Assembly: GCA_900548355.1 (NCBI GenBank)
Contig: URKR01000009.1
Location: 13,966 to 77,965, forward strand
Length of the DNA stretch: 64,000 bases
Direction: 5' to 3'
From: an uncultured Oscillospiraceae bacterium
Lineage (GTDB): Bacteria > Bacillota > Clostridia > Oscillospirales > Ruminococcaceae
In this document: positions 55,933-63,654 of the stretch, piece after piece
Numbering within the stretch: the stretch's first letter is position 1
Layout: every line of letters starts with the position of its first letter
Notes under the pieces: model-generated
The model's input: the letters and a program-made list of their open reading frames with translations, nothing else
Database searches by the model: none
Told to the model about the DNA's origin: nothing
Position numbers and translations under genes: made by a program

Positions 55933-56799
55933 ATGCCGCAACAAAAATCGAACCGGCCGCAGCGCGGCGTTGCCGGCTGGACAATGCTGCTCTCCTGGTT
56001 GTTCAGCTTTCTGCTGGTTGTGCTGGCTGCACTTTTGATGCTGATGACAACTCTGTGCCACGCAGGGTATATGAAATCGCGGGTGTCGGCCAGCCAATAC
56101 GGGGAAAAAGCTTACAGCGCCATGCGGGAAGAATTCATCAGCTATGGCGCGGCAACCGGATTTTCGGAAGAAACAATGACGGCGGTGCTTGACCCGGTGC
56201 AGATCGAACAGGATCTGAAAGACGCCGTGGACGGCCTATATGCGGACGCGCCTTATCGGTACGACCGCCCGGCTGTTGCTGAGGCCGCTTATGCCGCAAT
56301 GCAGGCGGAAGCCGAAAGCCGCGGGATCACACTGGAAGGGCAGACGGCGGCTTCGGTCCAAGTGGTGGCGGAAGCCGTGCGCCAGGTTTACGCAAGCTAT
56401 ACCGCGGTACCGCTGCTTGGCCAGCTGTTTGCCTTGATCGGCAAGGTGCGCAGCATACTGCTGGTTTTGCTGCCGATCAACCTTGTCTTCTGCGCCATGG
56501 CCTGCATCCTGATGCTGCGGATCAGCCGGCACGATGCCATGCTCGGCGCGCGCGGGCTCGTGTTCAGTTTTGGGGGCGCGGGCCTTGTCAGCCTGGTGAT
56601 CGGGCTGGCGGTTGGCCCGATCCTTGGGCTGCAGCGCCTGAACCTGGAGCCGTTGGCCCTCAAGGACTGGATCGTGAGCTATGTCAACGGTATGTTTGAA
56701 AGGTTCCTGCTCTTTGCAGCCGTTTACCTGATTCTGGCGGCGGCGCTGGCCTTGCTGCTGCGCCCACGCCGCCGCAGGAGCGCGCCGCGCCAAGCGTGA
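55933..56799 (+). CDS. Membrane protein of the sortase cassette, function unknown
   Basis: A 288-residue protein. A first helix (about 18-42) is followed by an exposed, Ala/Glu-rich helical domain of about 120 residues, then three or four helices (about 165-275) and a basic tail (RPRRRRSAPRQA). I recognise no family. GGAGGGAGAG precedes the ATG, 12 bp after the sortase stop, so the two are cotranscribed. A role in presenting or folding the anchored protein is only a guess. Confidence 0.75.
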   Translation: MPQQKSNRPQRGVAGWTMLLSWLFSFLLVVLAALLMLMTTLCHAGYMKSRVSASQYGEKAYSAMREEFISYGAATGFSEETMTAVLDPVQIEQDLKDAVDGLYADAPYRYDRPAVAEAAYAAMQAEAESRGITLEGQTAASVQVVAEAVRQVYASYTAVPLLGQLFALIGKVRSILLVLLPINLVFCAMACILMLRISRHDAMLGARGLVFSFGGAGLVSLVIGLAVGPILGLQRLNLEPLALKDWIVSYVNGMFERFLLFAAVYLILAAALALLLRPRRRRSAPRQA

Positions 56800-56822
56800 C
56801 AAAAGCCCCGGTTTTGCCGGGA

Positions 56823-56857
56823 GTTGCAGCGTGTCGAGAAACTCAACACGCTGCAAC
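56823..56857. repeat. Perfect inverted repeat
   Basis: GTTGCAGCGTGT and ACACGCTGCAAC, 12 bp arms with an 11-bp gap, at the left border of the AT-richer scar region. It could be a terminator without a U-tract or a recombination-related site. Confidence 0.6.
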
Positions 56858-56897
56858 CAAATTATAAGTTGGTATTTCTCTATGTAGCCCCAGGCGG

Positions 56898-56919
56898 AAA
56901 TGGCGTAAAAATGGCGTAG
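56898..56919 (+). repeat. Direct repeat, left copy (possible att site)
   Basis: AAATGGCGTAAAAATGGCGT plus AG. It matches the copy at 57677-57698 in 21 of 22 bases, and the two bracket an integrase remnant. Confidence 0.65.
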
Positions 56920-56972
56920 AGAAATCGGCTAATTTGTAAAAATAGAAGCGCACTACTACGTTGAGAAAGAAC

Positions 56973-57017
56973 AAAGATGAGCACGGCCTATACAAACGGG
57001 CCGTGCTCATCTCTTTT
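56973..57017. terminator. Strong bidirectional hairpin terminator
   Basis: AGATGAGCACGGCC and GGCCGTGCTCATCT form a perfect 14-bp stem with a 10-nt loop. CTTTT follows on plus and TTTGTTCTTT on minus. Confidence 0.85.
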
Positions 57018-57039
57018 ATATGGTCAAACGGTTCTGTGC

Positions 57040-57153
57040 TTACTTGGCATCGCTATTGGTAGGATTCGGACGGAAATCTTCCTGAACACCCTCGTTCAAA
57101 TCAAAGCACATGGTTTTTGCATCAGTGAAACGCAAAGATTTTGAACAGTACAT
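57040..57153 (-). CDS. Possible 37-residue protein or gene fragment
   Basis: A short frame beginning MYCSKSLRFTDAKTM and ending in PTNSDAK, stopping about 25 bp before the terminator at 56973-57017. No clear ribosome-binding site is seen. It may be the tail of a lost gene of the degraded element. Confidence 0.25.
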   Translation of the reverse strand: MYCSKSLRFTDAKTMCFDLNEGVQEDFRPNPTNSDAK

Positions 57154-57305
57154 CAGTCAGGTGCTTGTGATCTGACATTGCCTTTGAAAAATTCGCAAAG
57201 AGGCCTTGAGGAAAAGAACACCATGCGCTATACTATACAGTGTAGTAGTGTGCTCTTTTCTTTTCTGTGGGAAAGGGGCTTGTCCATGGGAAAGAATCTC
57301 ATACA

Positions 57306-57649
57306 TGACGATGGGGACAGACACTGATAGCCGGACGGGAGAAAAGAAATGCCTTGTAATGCGTGATCTGGTATTCGTAAACTGGCGCACAGGGGAACCG
57401 GCGAAAAACAGTTCTTATGATACCCACCTGTATAAGTTGTGTGATGAAGCTGGTATCAAGCGTTTTTGTATGCACGCGCTGCGCCATACCTGCGCCACAA
57501 GGGCTATTGAAAGCGGAATGCAACCGAAGGGCTTACAAACGCTTCTGGGTCATGCGAGCATCCAAACTACGATGGATAGGTATGTCCATGTTACGGACGA
57601 GTCTCTTGATCAAGCAATAAGACAATTCGAAAGGAATCAGGTGTCCTGA
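57306..57649 (+). pseudogene. Tyrosine recombinase (integrase) remnant, C-terminal part only
   Basis: The last about 110 residues of a Tn916/phage-type integrase. [31 protein letters not shown] is followed by the catalytic HALRHT, LGHAS and DRYVHV boxes. The arm-binding and core-binding domains and the first catalytic Arg are missing, and the upstream frame is unrelated sequence. It cannot be active. Direct repeats lie on both sides and the composition is AT-rich relative to the neighbours. Confidence 0.85.
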
Positions 57650-57676
57650 GATAAAATCCCACATACTCCAATGAGA

Positions 57677-57698
57677 AAATGGCGTAAAAATGGTGTAG
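57677..57698 (+). repeat. Direct repeat, right copy (possible att site)
   Basis: AAATGGCGTAAAAATGGTGT plus AG. Its 3' part also forms a hairpin, ATGGTGT-AGCA-ACACCAT (57690-57707), just before ychF. Confidence 0.65.
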
Positions 57699-57763
57699 CA
57701 ACACCATGACAGGACCTGAAAAACCTTGCAGATACGACAAAAATGAAGGAGATGTAGAGAACT

Positions 57764-58894
57764 ATGAAATTAGGAATTGTCGGGTTGCCAAATGTTGGCA
57801 AATCCACCCTTTTCAACGCTATCACGTCCACACGCAACGCACAGGCGGCCAATTATCCGTTTTGTACCATCGAACCGAATGCCGGCGTCGTCGCGGTGCC
57901 GGACCCTCGGCTTGACAAACTGGCCGAGCTCTGGCAGACCGATAAAAAGACCCCCGCTACAGTTGAATTTGTCGATATTGCCGGCCTGGTCAAGGGGGCG
58001 GCGCAGGGCGCCGGCCTTGGCAACAAGTTCCTTGGCCATATCCGGGAATGCGAGGCGATTATCCATGTCGTCCGCTGTTTTGACGATGACAACATCATCC
58101 ATGTTGTGGAAGATGTCAACAAGCCCGAGAGCGTTGACCCGATCCGGGATATTGAAGCGATTGACCTTGAATTGATCCTTGCGGATCTTGAACATGTCAA
58201 CAACCGGCTTGGCCGCCAGCAAAAGGCTGCCAAAACCGGCAACAAGGCCGCTGCGGCCGAAGCGGCCTGGCTGGCCGCGTTGTCGGCCCATCTGGAAGGC
58301 GGCCAGCCGGCCCGGACCTTCGCCTTTGATGAGGAAGACGCCGCCCAGGCCGCTGTGCGCAAGGAGCTCGGCCTGCTTTCGGCCAAGCCGGTTATCTATG
58401 CCTGCAACGTAGGCGAGGATGACCTGCTCGGCGGGCTGGACAACAACCCCTATTACCCGCTTGTCGCTGCGCGCGCTGCGGCCGAAGGCGCCCAGGCTAT
58501 GCCGATCTGCGCCAAGACCGAAGAGGACATCGCGGATGCAACGCCGGAGGAAAAACACGCCTTCTTGCAGGAGATGGGCATCGAGGCGACAGGCCTGGAC
58601 AACCTGATCAAGGCCAGCTACACACTGCTCGGGCTCATCAGCTTTTTGACCGACGGCAAAAAGGAATGCCGTGCCTGGACGATCAAACAGGGCACCAAGG
58701 CCCCGCAGGCTGCCGGCAAGATCCATTCCGACTTTGAGCGCGGCTTTATCCGGGCCCAGGTCATTGGGTATGACGATCTGGCCGCCCGCAACTTTGATTA
58801 TGCCGCCGTCAAGGCTGCCGGCCTGCAGCGCACCGAAGGCAAGGAATATGTCGTGCGGGACGGCGACATCATTGAGTTCCTGTTCAACGTCTAA
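57764..58894 (+). CDS. ychF: YchF/Ola1-type P-loop NTPase
   Basis: A 376-residue Obg-related NTPase that prefers ATP and binds ribosomes. GLPNVGKSTLFNAIT is the P-loop, DIAGLVKGAAQGAGLGN the G3 region and ACNVGEDD takes the place of the usual NKxD specificity motif. A coiled-coil insertion (about 125-180) and a C-terminal TGS domain (about 290-370) follow. GAAGGAGA precedes the ATG. Its upstream region carries the scar repeats, and no promoter was clear. Confidence 0.95.
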   Translation: MKLGIVGLPNVGKSTLFNAITSTRNAQAANYPFCTIEPNAGVVAVPDPRLDKLAELWQTDKKTPATVEFVDIAGLVKGAAQGAGLGNKFLGHIRECEAIIHVVRCFDDDNIIHVVEDVNKPESVDPIRDIEAIDLELILADLEHVNNRLGRQQKAAKTGNKAAAAEAAWLAALSAHLEGGQPARTFAFDEEDAAQAAVRKELGLLSAKPVIYACNVGEDDLLGGLDNNPYYPLVAARAAAEGAQAMPICAKTEEDIADATPEEKHAFLQEMGIEATGLDNLIKASYTLLGLISFLTDGKKECRAWTIKQGTKAPQAAGKIHSDFERGFIRAQVIGYDDLAARNFDYAAVKAAGLQRTEGKEYVVRDGDIIEFLFNV

Positions 58895-58914
58895 CACAAA
58901 AAAGGAGAACTGCC

Positions 58915-59598
58915 ATGACAATCGGCATTTTGGGCGCAATGCCCGCCGAAGTGGAGCTGCTCTGCTCCAAACTGACCGACTGCACCGCTGAAACTTACGC
59001 CGGGGTGACCTACCACCAGGGGATGCTGGCGGGCAAAAAGCTTGTGGTTTGCTGCGCCGGCATGGGCAAGGCGAACGCCGCCGCCACCACCCAGCTCCTC
59101 ATCACCCGCTACGGTGCTGAAAAGATCATCTTCTCCGGTGTGGCGGGCAATATGTCGGCACAGATCGGAATTGGGGATGTCTGTGTCGGCAAGCTCGTTG
59201 TCTATCATGATGCCGATACCGATTGCATTGTCCAGAGCGCGCCGTTTTTGGAGGAATTCCCCGGCGACCCGGCGCTGGTCCAGAGTGCGCTGGATGCCTG
59301 CGCGGCCTGTGGCGTCAAGGCGATTGCCGGGAAGATTGCAACCGGCGACCGATTTGTCGGCGACAGCGCGACCAAAGCGGCAATTGCCGAGGCCTGCCAC
59401 CCGGACTGTGTTGAGATGGAAGGGGCGGCCGTTGCCCAGATTGCGGCCCGCAATCAGGTGCCGAGCGTGATCCTGCGCGCGATGAGCGACAACGCCGATG
59501 AAGAGGGCTATGAGCGGCTTGTCGTCAAGGATTTCAGCATCGAGGAATATGTCAAAACCGCGACGAGCATTGTTGAAACGATGGTCGAGCATCTGTAA
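58915..59598 (+). CDS. mtnN: 5'-Methylthioadenosine/S-adenosylhomocysteine nucleosidase
   Basis: A 227-residue nucleosidase that recycles MTA and SAH and yields the AI-2 precursor. IGILGAMPAEVELL starts it, then GMGKANAAATTQLLI, and VEMEGAAVAQIA holds the ribose-binding Glu. The catalytic Asp is in MSDNADEE. AAAGGAGA precedes the ATG. Confidence 0.95.
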   Translation: MTIGILGAMPAEVELLCSKLTDCTAETYAGVTYHQGMLAGKKLVVCCAGMGKANAAATTQLLITRYGAEKIIFSGVAGNMSAQIGIGDVCVGKLVVYHDADTDCIVQSAPFLEEFPGDPALVQSALDACAACGVKAIAGKIATGDRFVGDSATKAAIAEACHPDCVEMEGAAVAQIAARNQVPSVILRAMSDNADEEGYERLVVKDFSIEEYVKTATSIVETMVEHL

Positions 59599-59610
59599 AG
59601 GAGGCAGGGG

Positions 59611-60186
59611 ATGGCGCCGCAGTATACGATTGATGTGATTGTCGATCTGCAGAACGATTTTATCACCGGCGCGCTCGGCACGGCCGAGGCGCAGGCTATT
59701 GTGGAGCGTGCAGCCGAAACGGCAGCCCGGGCGGCTGCGGAAGGCCACCCGCTCTTCTTTACCCTCGATACCCATGGGCCGGACTATCTCGCCACCCGCG
59801 AGGGCGGCGACCTGCCTGTCCTGCACTGTCTGCGCGGAACGGAAGGCCATGCGCTGGCTCCGGCCGTAGCGGCGGTGGCAGAAGCCGAAGACCCGGCCTG
59901 CCCGGCCAAGGTGCTGGTGGAAAAGGATACCTTTGGCGCAAAAGCGCTGCCTGGCAAAATCCGGGATTTCCTTGCCGCGCAGGGCGCAGGGGACGATGCG
60001 ATTGAAAAGTTCCGGATTTACGGCGTCTGCACCGATATCTGCGTGATCTCAAACGCAATGCTGCTGCGCGCCTTCTTCCCCGAAGCGCCGATCGAGATCC
60101 TTTCTTCCTGCTGCGCCGGCGTTACGCCCGCTTCCCATGCCACTGCCCTGGCAGCTCTGGCGGCCTGCCAGTGCCGGGTGCTGTAA
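59611..60186 (+). CDS. Isochorismatase-family cysteine hydrolase (nicotinamidase-like)
   Basis: A 191-residue hydrolase. The catalytic triad is Asp in VDLQNDF, Lys in VEKDTFGA and Cys in GVCTDICVISNA. The TLDTHGPDY segment supplies the metal-binding Asp and His, as in nicotinamidases. It would convert nicotinamide to nicotinate, feeding nadD, though the substrate is inferred. AAAGGAGG lies before the ATG and it is cotranscribed with mtnN. Confidence 0.85.
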   Translation: MAPQYTIDVIVDLQNDFITGALGTAEAQAIVERAAETAARAAAEGHPLFFTLDTHGPDYLATREGGDLPVLHCLRGTEGHALAPAVAAVAEAEDPACPAKVLVEKDTFGAKALPGKIRDFLAAQGAGDDAIEKFRIYGVCTDICVISNAMLLRAFFPEAPIEILSSCCAGVTPASHATALAALAACQCRVL

Positions 60187-60211
60187 ATTTTGGGAGCATG
60201 TAAAACAGAGA

Positions 60212-60252
60212 AAAGACCCCTTTCTGCATAGCTGGTGCAGAAAGGGGTCTTT
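60212..60252. terminator. Bidirectional terminator
   Basis: AAAGACCCCTTTCTGC and GCAGAAAGGGGTCTTT, a perfect 16-bp stem with a 9-nt loop, between the converging hydrolase and mgsA genes. Confidence 0.9.
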
Positions 60253-60269
60253 GTGCGTTGGGAACGGAT

Positions 60270-60668
60270 TTACGGGTTCAAAATTGTGCGCCAGTCAAGG
60301 TCGCCGTGCTCAAGGCCGTGGATCAGCACCTCGGCGGTGGCGATGTTGGTGGCAAGCGGGATGTTATGTACATCGCAGATGCGCAGCAGATTCATTTCGT
60401 TGGGCTCGCCGGGTTTGGCTGTGATCGGGTCGCGGAAAAACAGCAGCATATCCACCTCATCACAGGCCACCCGGGCGGCAATCTGCTGGTCGCCGCCGTG
60501 TTCGCCCGGCAAGAAACGCTCTACCGGCAGCTTGGCGTTTTCTGCCACCAGGCGGCCGGTGGTGCCGGTCGCAATCAGATGGTGGGAGGCCAAAATGCTG
60601 CGGTAAGCCGTGCAGAACTGTACCATCAGTTCTTTCTTTGCGTCATGGGCAATCAATGCGATCGTCAT
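60270..60668 (-). CDS. mgsA: Methylglyoxal synthase
   Basis: A 132-residue enzyme converting dihydroxyacetone phosphate to methylglyoxal. ALIAHDAKKELM, ATGTTG, PGEHGGDQQIA and LLFFRDP are all present, including the catalytic Asp in GGDQQ. The start at 60668 is where the family begins; an upstream in-frame start adds 13 residues. It follows minD as in other Clostridia, after the shape and division genes. Confidence 0.95.
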   Translation of the reverse strand: MTIALIAHDAKKELMVQFCTAYRSILASHHLIATGTTGRLVAENAKLPVERFLPGEHGGDQQIAARVACDEVDMLLFFRDPITAKPGEPNEMNLLRICDVHNIPLATNIATAEVLIHGLEHGDLDWRTILNP

Positions 60669-60727
60669 ACACAACCCCGCTTCCCTCATGCTTTTGGCAT
60701 GATGCATCTATAAAATACGAAAACACT

Positions 60728-61477
60728 TTACCACCCGGTAAAAGTTAAGGGGATACGTTCCCCCAGCAGGCGGCCGGCAATGGCGGCGCCCGCTTTCTGG
60801 GCGGCGCAGCCTTCCGGCAGGGCGGAACCCTGCGCGCCGGCCTGCTGCAGAGCCGGGCTTTCAGGCAAGACGCCGATCAGCCGCACCCCGACTGTGTCGA
60901 TGCACTCATCAAGATCCTGCACCGGCGCCTTTTTGCCAAAGCTCTGCCTGGTTACCCGGTTTACAATCAGCCGCACACTGTCTTGCGGGTGGCCGCCGGC
61001 TATCAGCGCATCAGCTACAATCCGCCCGTCACGCAGGGCGACAGGGTCTGGCGTCAGCACAAGCAGCGCACGATCCACCAGCTTGGCTGCGGCGGTAAAC
61101 GGCGCGCCCATGCCGGCGGCGGTATCGAACACAATCCAGTCAAAATAGCTGCGCATGGCCAAAACCAGGGCAGCCAGCGGTGCACTGCGTACCTCGCCCC
61201 CTTCATAAGGGGCGCTGATGACCGAAAGGCCGGGATACAGCGGGCTCTGCACAATGGCTTTGTCACCATCGCACCGGCCGCACAGGACATCTTCGATATC
61301 GTAAACCGTTTTGCCGTACACACCGGCGATCACATCAACGCTGCGCAAGCCGGAATCCAGCTCAATCAGCAGCACGCGCTTGCCACGGCGGCCCAGTTCG
61401 GCCCCCAGCAGCACCGAAATTGTGCTTTTGCCGGTGCCTCCCTTGCCGGAACAGATCATGATGGTTTGTGCGTTCAC
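60728..61477 (-). CDS. minD: MinD-like ParA-family ATPase
   Basis: A 249-residue deviant-Walker ATPase. IMICSGKGGTGKSTISVLLGAEL is the P-loop, LIELDSGLRSVD follows, then IVFDTAAGMG. The C-terminus (GRLLGERIPLTFTGW) lacks the clear basic amphipathic helix that anchors MinD to the membrane. No minC or minE is adjacent. The start is GTG behind AAGGAG. The position between PBP2 and mgsA argues for the min locus. Confidence 0.85.
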   Translation of the reverse strand: MNAQTIMICSGKGGTGKSTISVLLGAELGRRGKRVLLIELDSGLRSVDVIAGVYGKTVYDIEDVLCGRCDGDKAIVQSPLYPGLSVISAPYEGGEVRSAPLAALVLAMRSYFDWIVFDTAAGMGAPFTAAAKLVDRALLVLTPDPVALRDGRIVADALIAGGHPQDSVRLIVNRVTRQSFGKKAPVQDLDECIDTVGVRLIGVLPESPALQQAGAQGSALPEGCAAQKAGAAIAGRLLGERIPLTFTGW

Positions 61478-61569
61478 GGCGGCGGGCTCCTTGCTTTTTG
61501 GTAAAATGGTAAAAGGGATAAAACCGCCCGCCTGCCCTGCGGCAACGGGGGCGATGAATTCCCTTTATT

Positions 61570-61598
61570 ATTCTAGCACAAAAGATACGCTCCGGCAA
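61570..61598 (-). promoter_or_regulatory. Promoter of minD-mgsA
   Basis: TTGCCG, 17 bp, TAGAAT on the minus strand. The leader of about 90 nt can pair GGCGGGC with GCCCGCC between the ribosome-binding site and the GTG. Confidence 0.6.
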
Positions 61599-61702
61599 CT
61601 GCTTTTTTGATAAAAAATCGCTAGTTTTTTTGCACACTATCACAGGGCAAAGCGGAAAAAACCTCAAAATGCACAAGAATGCAGACAAAAATCTTTCGCT
61701 TT

Positions 61703-63559
61703 TTACAAAGATGACGCCGCAACAACGGCCTGTTCGCCATACAGGGACAAAAGAATGTCACGCAGAACCGGCGCGGCGTTGGCGCCGCCCCCACCGTATT
61801 CCAGCACAACCGAAACCGCATACCGCGGGGCTTCTGCCGGAAAGTACCCGATCAGGACCGAGTTGGTGTAATACCCGCCCCCCGGGGCGCGCTCCGGCCG
61901 CTGTGGGCTGCCGGTTTTGCAGGCAAGGGTAACCGGCAGGCCCCGCAGCGCCGCCAGCGTTGTGGACATTTCCACCATGCCTTCGCGGATCGGGCCGAAC
62001 ACGGCCGCGCCACCCGGCGCAGTGCCCTGGGTGTGGGGAACGTACTCCCACAGGGTTTCGCCGTCAGCCGAAAGTGCCCGCCGGGCATAATGCAGCGCCG
62101 GGCGCACGCCGTTACCGGCCAGTGCCGTCGCGTAGGCAGCCAGCTGCAGCGGCGTGACGGCGGTGTTGCCTTGGCCGATCGCGGCCTGCAGGGTCAGCCC
62201 GCTCTGATAATTCGGGTCGGTCGTCCAGGTCAGGGCGCCTTCGGCCGAAGGCAGCTCAACCCCGGTATCGGCACCCAGGCCGAGCGCCTGTGCCGTACGG
62301 GAAAATGCATCCAGCCCGGTACGCCGGCCTACGTCATAGAAAAAGATGTTGCAGCTGAATTTAAGCGCGGCCAGCAGGTTCACCGGCCCGCTGTGGCTGA
62401 TCTGCAGGCAGCGCGGCTGGTAACCGCTGTAATATAGATACCGACCGGTGCAGGCTACGGTGTTTTGCGGCGTAATAACCCCATGGTGCAGCGCGGCGGC
62501 CGCCACCGCGGGCTTGAAAGCCGAACCCGGAGCATAGAGCCCGCGGCAGACGCGGTCCAGCAGCGGGGTTGCCGGGTCTGCCATGAGGGCGGCATAGTCG
62601 GCCCGCCAGCGGTTCAGGTCATACCCGGGCCAGGAAACCGAGGCAAGAATGCCGCCGGTAGCCACGTCCACCACGACCGCCGCGCCGGCCGTACATTCCC
62701 GCCCGTCGCCGGCCGCGCGCTGCTGCAGGGCGGCAATTCTGGTTTGCAGCGCGCTTTGCACGGCCTGCTGCAAAGCGGCGTCAATGGTCAGCTGCAGTGT
62801 GGCGCCGGGTTCGGGGGCGACCAGTGTTTCGGCGGTGCGCGCACCGTCTGCGTCAACGGTCACCCGCAGCGTGCCGTCCCGCCCGCGCAGCAGTGCATCA
62901 TAGGCAAGTTCCAGCCCGCTTTGGCCGATTGTCGCATCCATTGCAACACCGGCTTCCCGCAGGGCGTAATCGCCGGCCGCCCATTGCTCGGCCGTGATCG
63001 GCCCGGTGGTGCCAATGGTATGGGGCAGCAGCGTACCCGAAGGGTATTGCCGCACCCCGCGGGCAACCAACCGTACCGCGCCGCGCTGGGGCAGGCCGGT
63101 TTCGTACAACGCGGCGGCGGCCGTGGCGTCCAGATCTTCGGCCAATGGCAGTTCGCCGGCGCTGGCGACAGAAAAAAAGGCGGCGAGCTGTGTTTCCACA
63201 TCCTCGCCGTCGGGGGCTATCAGGTTGTACATCCGCAGAGTGTTCAGCGTTTGGGCAAGATCGGTGCCGGGTGGGGCCGGCAGGCAGAGCGCCAGGTCAT
63301 AGGTGGTGGTGTCGGCAGCCAGAATGCCGCCGTTTGCATCCACAATATCGCCACGCGCAGCCGGGATCGGCACACGGTAGGTGGTCTGGCTGGCCTGGGC
63401 TACCTTTTCAGCGTAGTAATCCGCCTGGGCAAACTGCATCCAGGCAAGCCGCCCCACAAACAGCGCGAACACCGCCAGGCAAACAACCAGCAGCACCGTC
63501 AGCCGCCCTTTGCCCGGCTGTTTGCCGCGCCCCGGGCGGGGGGGATACCCGCGCGCCAT
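61703..63559 (-). CDS. mrdA: Class B penicillin-binding protein (PBP2/MrdA type)
   Basis: A 618-residue transpeptidase for elongation. A basic N-terminus and one membrane helix (about 22-42) precede the PBP dimerisation domain (RGDIVDANGGILA). The transpeptidase has SxxK in APGSAFKP, SxN in KFSCNIFF and KTG in ACKTGSPQ. I use the ATG at 63559, 7 bases after AGGCGG, rather than the GTG two codons earlier. It follows mreC, with no mreD between. Confidence 0.93.
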   Translation of the reverse strand: MARGYPPRPGRGKQPGKGRLTVLLVVCLAVFALFVGRLAWMQFAQADYYAEKVAQASQTTYRVPIPAARGDIVDANGGILAADTTTYDLALCLPAPPGTDLAQTLNTLRMYNLIAPDGEDVETQLAAFFSVASAGELPLAEDLDATAAAALYETGLPQRGAVRLVARGVRQYPSGTLLPHTIGTTGPITAEQWAAGDYALREAGVAMDATIGQSGLELAYDALLRGRDGTLRVTVDADGARTAETLVAPEPGATLQLTIDAALQQAVQSALQTRIAALQQRAAGDGRECTAGAAVVVDVATGGILASVSWPGYDLNRWRADYAALMADPATPLLDRVCRGLYAPGSAFKPAVAAAALHHGVITPQNTVACTGRYLYYSGYQPRCLQISHSGPVNLLAALKFSCNIFFYDVGRRTGLDAFSRTAQALGLGADTGVELPSAEGALTWTTDPNYQSGLTLQAAIGQGNTAVTPLQLAAYATALAGNGVRPALHYARRALSADGETLWEYVPHTQGTAPGGAAVFGPIREGMVEMSTTLAALRGLPVTLACKTGSPQRPERAPGGGYYTNSVLIGYFPAEAPRYAVSVVLEYGGGGANAAPVLRDILLSLYGEQAVVAASSL

Positions 63560-63603
63560 CGCCACACCGCCTTTCGTTCGACAAAATTCACAAAAACAAT
63601 TCT

Positions 63604-63632
63604 ATTATACGCATCTTTGCGCCAAAAAGCAA
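63604..63632 (-). promoter_or_regulatory. Promoter of the PBP2 gene
   Basis: TTGCTT, 17 bp, TATAAT on the minus strand, just after a GCCCGG/CCGGGC hairpin that may end mreC transcripts. Confidence 0.7.
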
Positions 63633-63654
63633 TGCCCGGCCGGGCTTCGGCGTT

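Noticed and set aside
57226..57250. BlaI/CopY-like operator (ACTATACAGTGTAGT)
   Set aside because: The palindrome is imperfect and no regulator or regulated gene of that type is near.
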